Below are positions 1 through 8,227 of a stretch of 64,000 bases of DNA, piece by piece. The stretch is from assembly GCF_030068475.1 (NCBI RefSeq), contig NZ_JAQOSP010000133.1, forward strand, positions 1 to 64,000. The letters run 5' to 3'. The stretch comes from Roseofilum acuticapitatum BLCC-M154. GTDB lineage: Bacteria; Cyanobacteriota; Cyanobacteriia; Cyanobacteriales; Desertifilaceae. How positions within the stretch are numbered: position 1 is the stretch's first letter; every line of letters starts with the position of its first letter. The translations under genes were made by a program, and so were the position numbers. The notes below the pieces were generated by a model. It saw nothing but the letters and a program-made list of their open reading frames with translations, did no database searches and was not told where the DNA came from.

Positions 1-160
1 ATTCATGTCCGCGAAGCGGAAATACCCTAATTAAAAATCCAGGGAGCAAGATGCTCCCACTCCAGTCAGATCAAAGAATTCGAGGAGTGCGGGCATCTTG
101 CCCGCTTCTTAACAAATTTTCAAGTCCGCTTGCGGAAACCGGACTTGATATGATATGATA
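1..160. repeat. Composite palindromic dispersed element, copy A
   Basis: This non-coding stretch contains three short hairpins: tccgcgaagcgga near 8-20, gggagcaagatgctccc near 42-58, and gcgggcatcttgcccgc near 89-105. It ends in tccgcttgcgga followed by ccggacttgatat. The same modules in the same order recur at about 58437-58560, and truncated copies lie near 16577 and 38456. It looks like a MITE- or REP-like element with no coding capacity. The left end may be cut by the window edge. Confidence 0.7.
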
Positions 161-240
161 TGCCTCTTCTGTCACTTTCCCAAAAAGGGGGTTCAAACCC
201 TTATTCTTTCGTTCAGGATTAAGTTTTAGAGTTAAACCCT

Positions 241-444
241 ATGAAATGGCGTGTCGTGTTAGAAGTAGATCCCCAAACCCATGATTGGGCGGTTTGGTGT
301 CCAGAATTACCGGGTTGTGTCTCAGCCGGAGAAACAGAAGCAGAAGCGTTAGAGAATATTCGGGAGGCGATCGCACTGTATCTAGAACCAGATAAGATTG
401 AACTGAAATCTGGTGAGATTTTGCGAGAGGTATCTGTAGGATGA
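241..444 (+). CDS. hicB: HicB-family antitoxin (short form)
   Basis: This 67-aa protein has the HicB N-terminal beta-alpha fold. It reads MKWRVVLEVD, then WAVWCPELPGCVSAGET and EALENIREAIALYLE, the pattern of HicB antitoxins that bind and neutralise HicA. It stops right after this domain, so it has no separate ribbon-helix-helix or HTH DNA-binding domain. The gene order is antitoxin first, toxin second, with a 4-bp ATGA overlap with hicA at 441-444. That overlap implies translational coupling in one operon. A diverged remnant of its 5' end may lie upstream of the glutaminase gene (see findings). Family assignment is confident; activity is inferred. Confidence 0.85.
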   Translation: MKWRVVLEVDPQTHDWAVWCPELPGCVSAGETEAEALENIREAIALYLEPDKIELKSGEILREVSVG

Positions 445-665
445 CTCGTATTCAACGTATGAACGCCGATCAAGTAGAGCGTATCTTAACTGAATATGGG
501 TTTGAATTAGTGTCACAAAAAGGAAGTCATCGTAAATGGAGAAATACTGAAGAACAACTTCAGGCAATCGTTCCTTATCATAAAGGAAAAGACCTCCCCA
601 TTGGAACTCTACGCAACATTATGATAAGCGCCAATATTCCAGAAACGGAATGGAAAACAGAGTAG
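441..665 (+). CDS. hicA: HicA-family mRNA interferase toxin
   Basis: This 74-aa protein has the double-stranded-RNA-binding-like HicA (YcfA) fold. It shows an N-terminal helix (NADQVERILTEYGFELV), then the signature KGSHRKW with the catalytic histidine, then VPYHKGKDLPIGTLRNI. Members cleave mRNA when not bound by HicB. The length is normal for the family and every hallmark residue is present, so it looks intact. It overlaps the upstream hicB by 4 bp, which supports a functional type II toxin-antitoxin pair. No transcription terminator is obvious after it. Confidence 0.88.
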   Translation: MTRIQRMNADQVERILTEYGFELVSQKGSHRKWRNTEEQLQAIVPYHKGKDLPIGTLRNIMISANIPETEWKTE

Positions 666-832
666 ATCAAATTTCTTTTAAGTGCCTCTTTGAACACCTA
701 TCTGCATAACCTAGAGAAAAACCTAGCAAAAGGCAGCGAGCGCAGCCATTTAACTGGGGGCTGTCGTTGCGATTGTGGTAAAATATTCCCAGTTAAATTT
801 TAGAGTCAAATCCATAATTGGGCGGTTTTAGA

Positions 833-1732
833 GTGAAACATCTCAATACAATCTCCCGGTCTCTGATCGAGCAGTGGTTAACGGAAATTGAACAGTTAAA
901 TTTATCGGGTAGCTTGCCTCGTTATATCCCTCAATTGGCTCAGGTCGATCCTAGACATATGGGTATTTATGCCAAAAGTTTAGAGCGTCCGGGTGATGGA
1001 TGGGGGGAAAGTTATGTGCCGTTGATGAGTGTGATTAAGCCGTTTGTGTTGCTGTATGCTTTAGAACAGTTCGGTTTAGGGAAAATTAAGACGATGGTGG
1101 GTGATTTGCCTTCGGATTTACCCTATAATTCGGTGGAGCAATTACGAGTGGATGGGGGATTTCCCCGGAATCCGATGATCAATAGTGGGGCGATCGCCCT
1201 TTGTTCCCATTTTCCCGGTACGACGGGTATAGAAAAATGCGAACAGTTCTGTAATTGGCTCAATGATTATGGTCAAACTCAGTTGTTTTTAGATCGACAA
1301 CTTCTCGCCTCTGTCGAGTCTTTACCGAATGTCATCAATCAGAATTTAACGGAACTTCTAGCCCAATCGGGATATTTAGGCAGTTCTGAAGCAGTGGCAT
1401 TAGATACTTATCAACGGGTGTGTTGTTTATCATCGAGTCTTGAGGATTTAGTTCAATTGGGATTAGGGTTAATTGATTCACAAGCCAAAATTCAGTCAGA
1501 GCATCAACTCTGGGTAACGGAGTTAATCCGAACCTGTGGCTTATATGAATATTCTAGGGACTTTTCTCGTTTAGTGGAATTACCGACAAAATCCGGTGTT
1601 AGTGGAGTATTATTGTCTTTGGTTCCCCAGCAGGGGGCGATCGCCATTTATAGCCCCCGTCTCGACTCTACCGGAAATTCAGTCGTAGGAATGGCATTAT
1701 TAAAACGCATAGCCGCTTACTTGCAGGATTAA
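833..1732 (+). CDS. glsA: Glutaminase (serine-dependent, glutaminase A family)
   Basis: The enzyme hydrolyses L-glutamine to glutamate and ammonia in the cytoplasm. Family motifs are clear: the SxxK nucleophile/base pair as SVIK near residues 66-69, YNSVEQL, the strongly conserved NPMINSGAIAL, and C-terminal KSGVSGVLL and STGNSVVG. An upstream in-frame TTG at 818 would add five residues. I prefer the GTG at 833 because the 818-832 segment resembles a remnant of hicB upstream sequence rather than protein. The resulting 299 aa is typical for bacterial glutaminases. It is a stand-alone gene that converges on the minus-strand cyclase operon. Confidence 0.88.
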   Translation: MKHLNTISRSLIEQWLTEIEQLNLSGSLPRYIPQLAQVDPRHMGIYAKSLERPGDGWGESYVPLMSVIKPFVLLYALEQFGLGKIKTMVGDLPSDLPYNSVEQLRVDGGFPRNPMINSGAIALCSHFPGTTGIEKCEQFCNWLNDYGQTQLFLDRQLLASVESLPNVINQNLTELLAQSGYLGSSEAVALDTYQRVCCLSSSLEDLVQLGLGLIDSQAKIQSEHQLWVTELIRTCGLYEYSRDFSRLVELPTKSGVSGVLLSLVPQQGAIAIYSPRLDSTGNSVVGMALLKRIAAYLQD

Positions 1733-1758
1733 CATCCTCAATTTCATGATCTATGCCG

Positions 1759-3282
1759 CTATTTTTCCGTAAAAACCCATACTCCTTGCCAATCTTCTGG
1801 CACACCCTGCTCCAGTAATTGATCGATTCGTTCTACATAGAGCAAAGCCGTTTTATCTTCTGGATTGACGGCAATCACCCTCTCAAAACAGGCTCTAGCG
1901 GCTTCAAGTTGGTCTTTTTGCTGATATAACTGTAACCCCTCCTCAAAATCCGGTTGGGTTTTCAGCTTCAGTTCTCTGATGGTATCATCGGCTGCATCTA
2001 AAACCTCATAAACAGAGATGGCCTCATTTCGTCCCTTAACAATAGCTCGGTCTAAAAAGCGCAACTGAAATTCATCCGCATTCGTTGCATGGTCTAAAAC
2101 TTCCCCCGAAATTAACAGAGAAACCCCATAAAACTTAGTCAATCCTTCTAACCGTGCCGTTAAATTAATACTATCAGAAAATGCATCCCCCTGCATCCGA
2201 TTTTGTTCTCCCACCATCCCCAACATAATATGACCCACATGCAGGCCAATCCCAATTTCAATCGGTTTTTCTCCCGCTTTACATCGTCCCTGATTCCATT
2301 CTTTCACCGCTTGCAACACATCAACCCCAGCCACCAGTGCATCATTCGCTGTCTCTGGAAAAACGGCCATAATTCCATCTCCCAGAAACTTGACAATTAA
2401 CCCATGATGAACATGAATTCTGGGTGTAACCAGTTGCAAATAAGTATTAATAAAAGCAAAATTATCCTTAGCGCTCATGGACTCTGAAAGAGTTGTAAAC
2501 GAGCGAATATCAGAAAACATCACCGCCATCACCTTACTGACATGATCCCCTAACTGCACTTCAGTGATACTTTCTTTCCGCAAAAAACGTAGATACTCAT
2601 GGGGAACAAAGCGACCAAAAGCCGTCAGCAATTCCTCCAATTTTTGATTGGCTTCAGTTAATTCTTTTTCCCTTGCCTTAACGGTTTTCACCATCTGACT
2701 AAACACTCGCGCCAGTTGTCCCAGTTCATCACTGCGTTGGGCAACTTCTGCTAGGGCATCGGGCTGAAAATTATCCCGTTCTACTTCTGAGGCGGCTGTA
2801 GTGACTTTTCCCACTTGTTCAATATAGGCAGCTTGACGCATAATTTCTGCTTTAAACAATTGTTCCGCTTCCTGTCGTTTGAGGAAATTTAAGTAAGCTT
2901 TAGAATGATAGCGGATGCGAGCAATGATTTCCCGGCGATCGGGTAGTTTCACGAGGTAGTCATTGGCTCCCAATTCAAAAGCTTTCGCTTTGATCGTCGG
3001 ATCTTCCTTACTCGACAAGACGATTAAAGGAATATGGGAGGTTAAGGAGTCATGAGAGCGCAGAAACTTGACTAATAACAGTCCATCCATTTGCGGCATC
3101 ACTAAATCTTGTAAGATGACCGTCGGCTGGGACTTTTCAACCCAATCAAAGGCTTCAGTGGGGTCGCTACAATAGCAAAAGGTAATATCCTCTTCATCAG
3201 CTAACATGCGACTAATGGCTTCACTAATAATGGGTTGATCGTCGATGAGTAAAACGGTGATTTTTTCTTCTGTAGAATTCAT
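1759..3282 (-). CDS. Response regulator with class III adenylate cyclase domain
   Basis: This is a cytoplasmic signalling protein that should make cAMP under phosphorelay control. The receiver domain (residues about 8-125) has the acidic pair D14/D15, phospho-acceptor D59 and K112, so it looks active. A coiled linker (about 130-220) follows, then the cyclase domain (about 248-430). That domain has metal-binding D258 and D302, adenine-specifying K298 and D370, and the N373/R377 pair, all expected for an adenylate rather than guanylate cyclase. The C-terminal 60 residues look like a TPR-type helical pair. It is the last gene of a minus-strand operon behind cheB (39-bp gap). The TPR tail may bind a partner; that is inference. 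Confidence 0.88.
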   Translation of the reverse strand: MNSTEEKITVLLIDDQPIISEAISRMLADEEDITFCYCSDPTEAFDWVEKSQPTVILQDLVMPQMDGLLLVKFLRSHDSLTSHIPLIVLSSKEDPTIKAKAFELGANDYLVKLPDRREIIARIRYHSKAYLNFLKRQEAEQLFKAEIMRQAAYIEQVGKVTTAASEVERDNFQPDALAEVAQRSDELGQLARVFSQMVKTVKAREKELTEANQKLEELLTAFGRFVPHEYLRFLRKESITEVQLGDHVSKVMAVMFSDIRSFTTLSESMSAKDNFAFINTYLQLVTPRIHVHHGLIVKFLGDGIMAVFPETANDALVAGVDVLQAVKEWNQGRCKAGEKPIEIGIGLHVGHIMLGMVGEQNRMQGDAFSDSINLTARLEGLTKFYGVSLLISGEVLDHATNADEFQLRFLDRAIVKGRNEAISVYEVLDAADDTIRELKLKTQPDFEEGLQLYQQKDQLEAARACFERVIAVNPEDKTALLYVERIDQLLEQGVPEDWQGVWVFTEK

Positions 3283-3321
3283 ATGTGTCTATTAAAAATA
3301 ATCAGTAATTTCCAAGCTAAT

Positions 3322-4314
3322 CTATCTCCCCATCCGAGAAGCGATCCCTTTAGCAATAGCATCGAGGGACAAAACCTCGATCGCCGCGTTTAACTCTATC
3401 GCGGCTTTGGGCATTCCGTAGACTGCACAACTGTCTCGATCTTGGGCAATGGTATGCCAACCTTGACGCTTAAGTAAGTGTAATCCTTCGGCTCCATCTC
3501 GCCCCATGCCCGTGAGTAAAATGGCGATACCCTGACGGGTAGAATGTTCGGCTAGACTCTTGAAAAATACATCCACTGAGGGACGATAGGGGTTATGGCG
3601 AGGATCTGGGGTATAGGCAAGGGTTAAGTCGGGTTTGAGATAGAGGTGATCGTTTGTACCGGCAACTAAAACGGTTCCGGAGAGCAGGCGATCGCCCTTA
3701 ACCGCTATTCTGACCGGTAACTGGCTCTGTTGTCGCAACCACTCTACTAAGCCACTCGAAAATTGGGCATCCACATGCTGAACAATCACAATAGCACCCC
3801 TAAAATTCACGGGCAGTTGGGAAAGTATACTGGCTAAGGCTTTCGGCCCCCCCGTTGATGAGCCAATGGCGACTAAAGGAGGAGATTGGGTTTTAGGGAG
3901 ATGAACAGATGTTGATGAGGAGTGTTTCAGCAATTTCCCCATGCGAGCGACTTTAGACAGGAATACATCAGTGGGATCGGCAGTTGTGTCACTCAAAAGG
4001 GGCATTTCCACCGCATCGATCGCCCCCTGTTCTAGGGCAGCATAGACTTGGGCAATCTTTGGTTTGCCATTAGCCGTCAGGATCACAATGGCACAGGGAC
4101 ATTTTTTCATGATTTGTTGAGTCGCTTCTACCCCATTGAAGTCCGGCAACTCCATATCCATTAAGAGCAGATCCGGTCGATTTTGATGGCACTTAGCCAC
4201 CGCTTCTACCCCATCTGATGCTGTCCAAATCACTTGGTAGTTAGCCACACTTTCTAGCATCCGTCGTAAGGCAGCCGTGGCGATCGCCCCATGATGAACA
4301 ATTGCAATTCTCAT
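3322..4314 (-). CDS. cheB: CheB-type chemotaxis methylesterase
   Basis: The protein has an N-terminal receiver domain and a C-terminal methylesterase that demethylates or deamidates glutamates on chemoreceptors. The catalytic triad is visible: S153 in GSSTGG, H180 in VQHVD and D273 in TGMGRDG. In the receiver, phospho-acceptor D53 is present. However, the usual acidic residues after strand one are replaced by H7 and H8, so Mg2+-dependent phosphorylation may be weakened or lost. It lies 6 bp after the TPR gene and before the receiver-cyclase gene, so the three are probably co-transcribed. This suggests a chemosensory or cAMP-linked motility pathway. No cheA, cheR or receptor gene is in the window. 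Confidence 0.88.
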   Translation of the reverse strand: MRIAIVHHGAIATAALRRMLESVANYQVIWTASDGVEAVAKCHQNRPDLLLMDMELPDFNGVEATQQIMKKCPCAIVILTANGKPKIAQVYAALEQGAIDAVEMPLLSDTTADPTDVFLSKVARMGKLLKHSSSTSVHLPKTQSPPLVAIGSSTGGPKALASILSQLPVNFRGAIVIVQHVDAQFSSGLVEWLRQQSQLPVRIAVKGDRLLSGTVLVAGTNDHLYLKPDLTLAYTPDPRHNPYRPSVDVFFKSLAEHSTRQGIAILLTGMGRDGAEGLHLLKRQGWHTIAQDRDSCAVYGMPKAAIELNAAIEVLSLDAIAKGIASRMGR

Positions 4315-4320
4315 TAAGAT

Positions 4321-5436
4321 TTAATCTCCTTGGCGAAAGAAGACCAAGCCACTGTACAAGGCAAAAGCCCGATCCCAATCTGTTTCTGCCCTGCGAAAGA
4401 TATCAATATAGGGGCGAATTGCGCCAAAGAGATCCCTCATATCTGCTACCACTTTAGCCTCCTGTAAGACCATTTCCCCAAAAGGCGTAAAATCTGACCA
4501 AATCGGAATCTGGGGTAAATTTTTGACCATCACTTGGATTAAACGATTCCATTGCAAACGAGTCGTCAGTTGCGATCGCGGAATCTCTGGAGAAACAATG
4601 CCCACACTCTGATGAAACTCAAAGGAGCGATCGCAAAACCGCAATAAACAATTTCTCTGGGGAAGATGTAAATCACACAAATAAACATAATCCTGGGTGC
4701 GCTCCACCCTCTCCTGTTTACCCTTACTATCCAACATCACCACCGATTCAAAAATGGGTACTCGCCCCTCTACCCGTTGCGCCACTTCTGACCATTGAAA
4801 ACTCAAAGTTCCCAACTGATTCGACTCATCATGGCACATAATACCCACACTTTTTCCCAATTCCGAAATCGACTGCACCCGAAACACCCGAATCTGTTCA
4901 ATTTTCTCCAAATTGACCCAAAATGCCGGAATACCTGCCTCTCGCAATTCTTGACCATAAACCCCCAACGCCCCTATATTCCCAGTCCGGTGCAAACGCC
5001 AAAACCTCCCAGGAAGTTGCCGTTGGGCGCTATAAGAATCTAAATTCATGATCCGGGCAAACTCTTTTGCCGCCGCTTTACGCCCTTCTCCAACTACCGG
5101 CTCAATAATCAAGAGTCCAGGTTTAGCTTGATTAGGATCTTGAGTCGCTTGGGCGATCGCCTGTTGCCGTCTTTGCTGTTCCTGAGCCTCTTTTTGGCTT
5201 TGCAGCCGTTGCAGTCCCGAACGAGCTTGAGACACAATTTTCGGATGTTCTGCTTTCCGTAATAACTGCCGATAAATCGGTTCAGCTAAATCCGGTTTCC
5301 CTCGTTCCTCATACAACCGCCCCGCATAAAGTCGCCCCCAAGGATTTTGGGGTTCTTTCTGCAAGAAACTCTTGAGCAAATTCTGAGCTGTACGATAATC
5401 CTTACGTTCAAAGGCTTTAGCAATTTGATCGAGCAT
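4321..5436 (-). CDS. TPR-containing cyanobacterial protein of unknown function
   Basis: This 371-aa protein begins with tetratricopeptide-like helices (residues about 1-85), with alternating small residues as in GRLYAGRLYEERGKPDLAEP. A charged Gln/Arg-rich helix (about 85-110) follows. The rest, about 260 residues, is a cyanobacterial region I cannot assign to a named family. There is no signal peptide or membrane segment. It is the first gene of the operon with cheB and the receiver-cyclase, so a scaffold role in that signalling pathway is plausible but unproven. Its upstream side abuts short palindromes and a 54-bp tandem array, so the promoter must lie close to or within repeats. Confidence 0.7.
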   Translation of the reverse strand: MLDQIAKAFERKDYRTAQNLLKSFLQKEPQNPWGRLYAGRLYEERGKPDLAEPIYRQLLRKAEHPKIVSQARSGLQRLQSQKEAQEQQRRQQAIAQATQDPNQAKPGLLIIEPVVGEGRKAAAKEFARIMNLDSYSAQRQLPGRFWRLHRTGNIGALGVYGQELREAGIPAFWVNLEKIEQIRVFRVQSISELGKSVGIMCHDESNQLGTLSFQWSEVAQRVEGRVPIFESVVMLDSKGKQERVERTQDYVYLCDLHLPQRNCLLRFCDRSFEFHQSVGIVSPEIPRSQLTTRLQWNRLIQVMVKNLPQIPIWSDFTPFGEMVLQEAKVVADMRDLFGAIRPYIDIFRRAETDWDRAFALYSGLVFFRQGD

Positions 5437-5456
5437 GGTAGGGGAGTGGGGAATGG

Positions 5457-5520
5457 GGAGTGCCCTTCGACTTCGCTCAGGGCGAGGGGAATAGGCAATA
5501 GGGAGTGCGAGCGTCTCGCT
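5457..5520. repeat. Short palindromic repeats upstream of the TPR gene
   Basis: The stretch carries cttcgacttcgctcagggcga and gcgagcgtctcgctcgc, the latter a near-perfect inverted repeat. Related gcgtctcgctccc sequences occur near 38549. These are dispersed intergenic palindromes, and no gene is supported here. Confidence 0.55.
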
Positions 5521-5556
5521 CGCTACAAGTCAAAAACGAGCTATAACACTACCGAT

Positions 5557-5934
5557 TTAAACTTAAAGCCAACAGCGAGCAAGATGCTCGCACTACTAGC
5601 TGTAAATCATTTAAATTTAAAGCCAACAGCGAGCAAGATACTCGGACTACTGGCTGTAAATCATTTAAATTTAAAGCCAACAGCGAGCAAGATGCTCGCA
5701 CTACTAGCTGTAAATCATTTAAATTTAAAGCCAACAACGAGCAAGATACTCGGACTACTGGCTGTAACTCATTTAAATTTAAAGCCAACAGCGAGCAAGA
5801 TACTCGGACTACTGGCTGTAACTCATTTAAATTTAAAGCCAACAGCGAGCAAGATGCTCGCACTACTGGCTGTAAATCATTTAAATTTAAAGCCAACAGC
5901 GAGCAAGATGCTCGCACTAGCTATAACTTATTTT
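5557..5934. repeat. 54-bp tandem repeat array, seven units
   Basis: Seven consecutive 54-bp units start at 5557, 5611, 5665, 5719, 5773, 5827 and 5881; the last is degenerate at its 3' end. Each unit carries ttaaatttaaagccaac followed by a 17-bp motif. That motif is either a perfect hairpin (gcgagcaagatgctcgc) or a mutated version (gcgagcaagatactcgg). Because 54 is a multiple of three, the array stays open on both strands and creates long false reading frames of 18-residue repeats. The hairpin core is the same one found in other intergenic palindromes of this window, so the array looks like local amplification of a dispersed element. Confidence 0.85.
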
Positions 5935-5941
5935 AGCCCAG

Positions 5942-6763
5942 TCACACCCTAGCGACTTCCCCTAAAACGCGATTGAGTTTGCCACTGACATACCCTTCTA
6001 AGTCCAGGGTGACATAAAGAAAACCAAATCCCTGAAACTGTTTCACCAGTGTTGGTAAGTCTGTAGAGAGAACAAAAGATTGAATCTGTTCTGGCGGTAA
6101 TTCAATTCTGGCGGTTTCTCCCTCCGATCGCACCCGCACTTGAGTTAAACCCAGTTGTCGTAAATAGCGCTCGGCTCGCCCCACCCGTTGTAATTTAGAC
6201 AGGGTAATTTCTTCACCATAGGGAAAGCGGGAACTCAGACAAGGTTGAGCGGGTTTATCCCACCAGGGAAGTTCTAGATATTTCGAGAGTTCCCGAACCT
6301 CAGCTTTAGTTACCCCAACTTCCGCTAAAGGCGATCTAGCTCCCCGCTCTTTTGCCGCTTGAATTCCCGGACGATAATCTTGTAAATCATCCCCATTCAC
6401 CCCATCAATGACATAGGGATATCCCCAAGCTTGGGCTAGGGGTTTGAGGGTATCATGGAGTTCGCTTTTACAAAAATAGCAACGGTTAACGGGATTAGAC
6501 GTATAGTTTGGATTGTCCATTTCGTGGGTTAAGACAACCTTGTGGGTAATTCCGATCGCCTCCGCCTGCACTTTAGCATCCTCTAAATCTTCCGGCAACA
6601 GGGAGGGAGATTCAGCAGTGACAGCGAGGGCGCGATCTCCCAGGCGATCGTAAGCAATTTTCGCCACCAACGTACTATCAATTCCCCCGGAATAGGCAAT
6701 CAGCGCCCGATCCATCTCAGTAAATAAGGTTTGTAGACGATTGAGTTTTTCCCTGATATCCAT
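5942..6763 (-). CDS. larE: ATP-dependent sacrificial sulfur transferase LarE
   Basis: LarE-family enzymes add sulfur to the pyridinium precursor of the nickel-pincer cofactor. The 273-aa protein has the PP-loop ATP pyrophosphatase motif SGGIDS at residues 25-30, the NRCYFCKSEL segment, and PAQPCLSSRFPYG with the cysteine that donates sulfur in characterised enzymes. Length and motif order fit the family. No larB, larC or lactate racemase gene is nearby, so its physiological product here is unknown. It is 19 bp downstream of fraE and may share that transcript. Its 3' end abuts the tandem repeat array. Confidence 0.87.
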   Translation of the reverse strand: MDIREKLNRLQTLFTEMDRALIAYSGGIDSTLVAKIAYDRLGDRALAVTAESPSLLPEDLEDAKVQAEAIGITHKVVLTHEMDNPNYTSNPVNRCYFCKSELHDTLKPLAQAWGYPYVIDGVNGDDLQDYRPGIQAAKERGARSPLAEVGVTKAEVRELSKYLELPWWDKPAQPCLSSRFPYGEEITLSKLQRVGRAERYLRQLGLTQVRVRSEGETARIELPPEQIQSFVLSTDLPTLVKQFQGFGFLYVTLDLEGYVSGKLNRVLGEVARV

Positions 6764-6782
6764 ATTCTGTATTAATTAGGAA

Positions 6783-7565
6783 TCAAAATTCCCGTTGGGC
6801 AAAAATAATCGTGGCTAAAGCTAATAATGCCATCGTGTAAACTATACCATATCCCGCATTAACTGTCAGCGTCAAAGCATCCGGCAAAGAGTTCATCCCA
6901 TACACCGCTAAGTTTTTCACATCTAAGCGCGATAGATCGGGCACAATGATAAATAAAACTTGGCTCAGACGGGAAAACAGGGGATTTTCGACTAAGGCAT
7001 TAAGCTTCACCATATCGGCACTTAAATTGCCCATGAAATAAATGCCAAACGTGAGGAATAGCGCCACTAAGGAACGGGTAAAAACTCCAAATAAAATCGC
7101 TGCGGCTGTAATTAAACAGAGCTTCAGAATCAAGAACAGAGCAGAAATAATCAGGGCAGTTAAGGATGGATAGCTCGTTTGATTCAGGCTTAAAATCCCT
7201 AGATAAATAGCCATCATCCCCGTGACTAAGATGCTTAAAACCGCCGCAATTCCCAAGAATTTACCGGCAATGAGTTCAGAGGTATTCAGGGGTTTAGCAA
7301 TCAGTAAATAGATGGTACGTTGGTCAATTTCTTTATTAATTAATCCCGTACTGATAAACACCGTTACTGCCACTCCTAGAATTTCCATCAATCCTAAGCC
7401 TACATCCAAGATGATTTTATCTTCTACGGTAGAGGCAACTTCCCGAATGAGGGGAATCATGAATACTACAACGATCGCGAATAATCCCAGCACATAGAGA
7501 ATACGATCGCGGATGGTTTCGGCGAATACATTATTGGCAACAACCCTGAGTCGATTAAAATTCAT
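6783..7565 (-). CDS. fraE: FraE-like ABC-2 type permease
   Basis: This is an integral membrane protein of 260 aa with about six hydrophobic segments, for example YVLGLFAIVVVFMIPLI near residue 25 and the C-terminal GYGIVYTMALLALATIIFA. It carries the ABC-2 permease signature region EIDQRTIYLLIAKPLNTSEL. It closes a fraC-fraD-fraE gene order on the minus strand. In heterocyst-forming cyanobacteria that operon is needed for filament integrity and cell-cell communication. No ATPase gene is adjacent, consistent with that operon. The symbol rests mainly on gene order plus family, since ABC-2 permeases alone are not diagnostic. Confidence 0.75.
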   Translation of the reverse strand: MNFNRLRVVANNVFAETIRDRILYVLGLFAIVVVFMIPLIREVASTVEDKIILDVGLGLMEILGVAVTVFISTGLINKEIDQRTIYLLIAKPLNTSELIAGKFLGIAAVLSILVTGMMAIYLGILSLNQTSYPSLTALIISALFLILKLCLITAAAILFGVFTRSLVALFLTFGIYFMGNLSADMVKLNALVENPLFSRLSQVLFIIVPDLSRLDVKNLAVYGMNSLPDALTLTVNAGYGIVYTMALLALATIIFAQREF

Positions 7566-7595
7566 AGGTCTATCGAACAGCAGTTCAAATAAGTG

Positions 7596-8186
7596 TTAGT
7601 TAATTAGTTTGCGGATATTTTCTAGGTTTAATGGTATCACAAATAAACTATTTTTCATCTTTTCCACATCCATTAATTCTGAATGACATTGCCCCCATTC
7701 ATTAATCATAAAGTACAAGTAAATCCAGCAAGTGACCAGTAAACTACTGAGGAGAATGATGATATTTCTTTGTAAGCGTTGCTTGCTTTCTCTTGATTGT
7801 ATATCTACAGAGTATATTTTGATGACATCAGGTAAGATCTCGGTTAGGGCAATCGCTTGCGGATAGGTTATCCAAAGGATTTTTTCGGCCCACCGATCAT
7901 CTACATTTATTTTTTTACTAATCGCTATGCAAAACAATAACCAAACAATAATTGATTTTAAGTCTATTCCTAAATAGCGCAAATTCCATTGATTGAGGAA
8001 AACCCATAGGGTAGAGAGTAAACTGATAAATCCCAATAGAGCCATCAGTTCTTGGAGTTCTTCCTTTTGAAAGATGAGCATCAGAGCTGCCATAGCCCAG
8101 AAGCCAAAACTGATCGTAAATAGAATTTGCCAGAGGGTGGGAGGTCGAGAAAATAGAACATTGAACAGTTGAATTAAGTGTTTCAT
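7596..8186 (-). CDS. fraD: FraD-like septal membrane protein, short form
   Basis: The 196-aa protein has about five transmembrane segments, starting FSRPPTLWQILFTISFGFW and ending NIIILLSSLLVTCWIYLYF (about residues 142-160). Only some 35 residues follow the last membrane segment. As I recall, FraD of Anabaena continues into a long periplasmic part with a coiled coil at the septum. Here that part is nearly absent and the gene ends cleanly 30 bp before fraE. It could be a natural short FraD of non-heterocystous filaments or a truncation. The identity comes from membrane topology and from its place between fraC-like and fraE-like genes. Confidence 0.65.
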   Translation of the reverse strand: MKHLIQLFNVLFSRPPTLWQILFTISFGFWAMAALMLIFQKEELQELMALLGFISLLSTLWVFLNQWNLRYLGIDLKSIIVWLLFCIAISKKINVDDRWAEKILWITYPQAIALTEILPDVIKIYSVDIQSRESKQRLQRNIIILLSSLLVTCWIYLYFMINEWGQCHSELMDVEKMKNSLFVIPLNLENIRKLIN

Positions 8187-8227
8187 AAACTCCTTAGAAC
8201 ATCAGGGAGATAGAGAGCCTAAACGAG

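Noticed and set aside
5549-5917. Minus-strand frame of 122 codons over the same array
   Set aside because: It has the same cause, has no start context, and overlaps the repeat array completely.
5557-5934. CRISPR array
   Set aside because: The repeats are contiguous with no unique spacers between them, so they are a tandem array, not CRISPR.
5347-5952. Long plus-strand frame of 201 codons with 18-residue repeats
   Set aside because: It is produced by a 54-bp tandem repeat whose length is a multiple of three. The reverse strand is open too, and the composition is that of a non-coding palindromic repeat.
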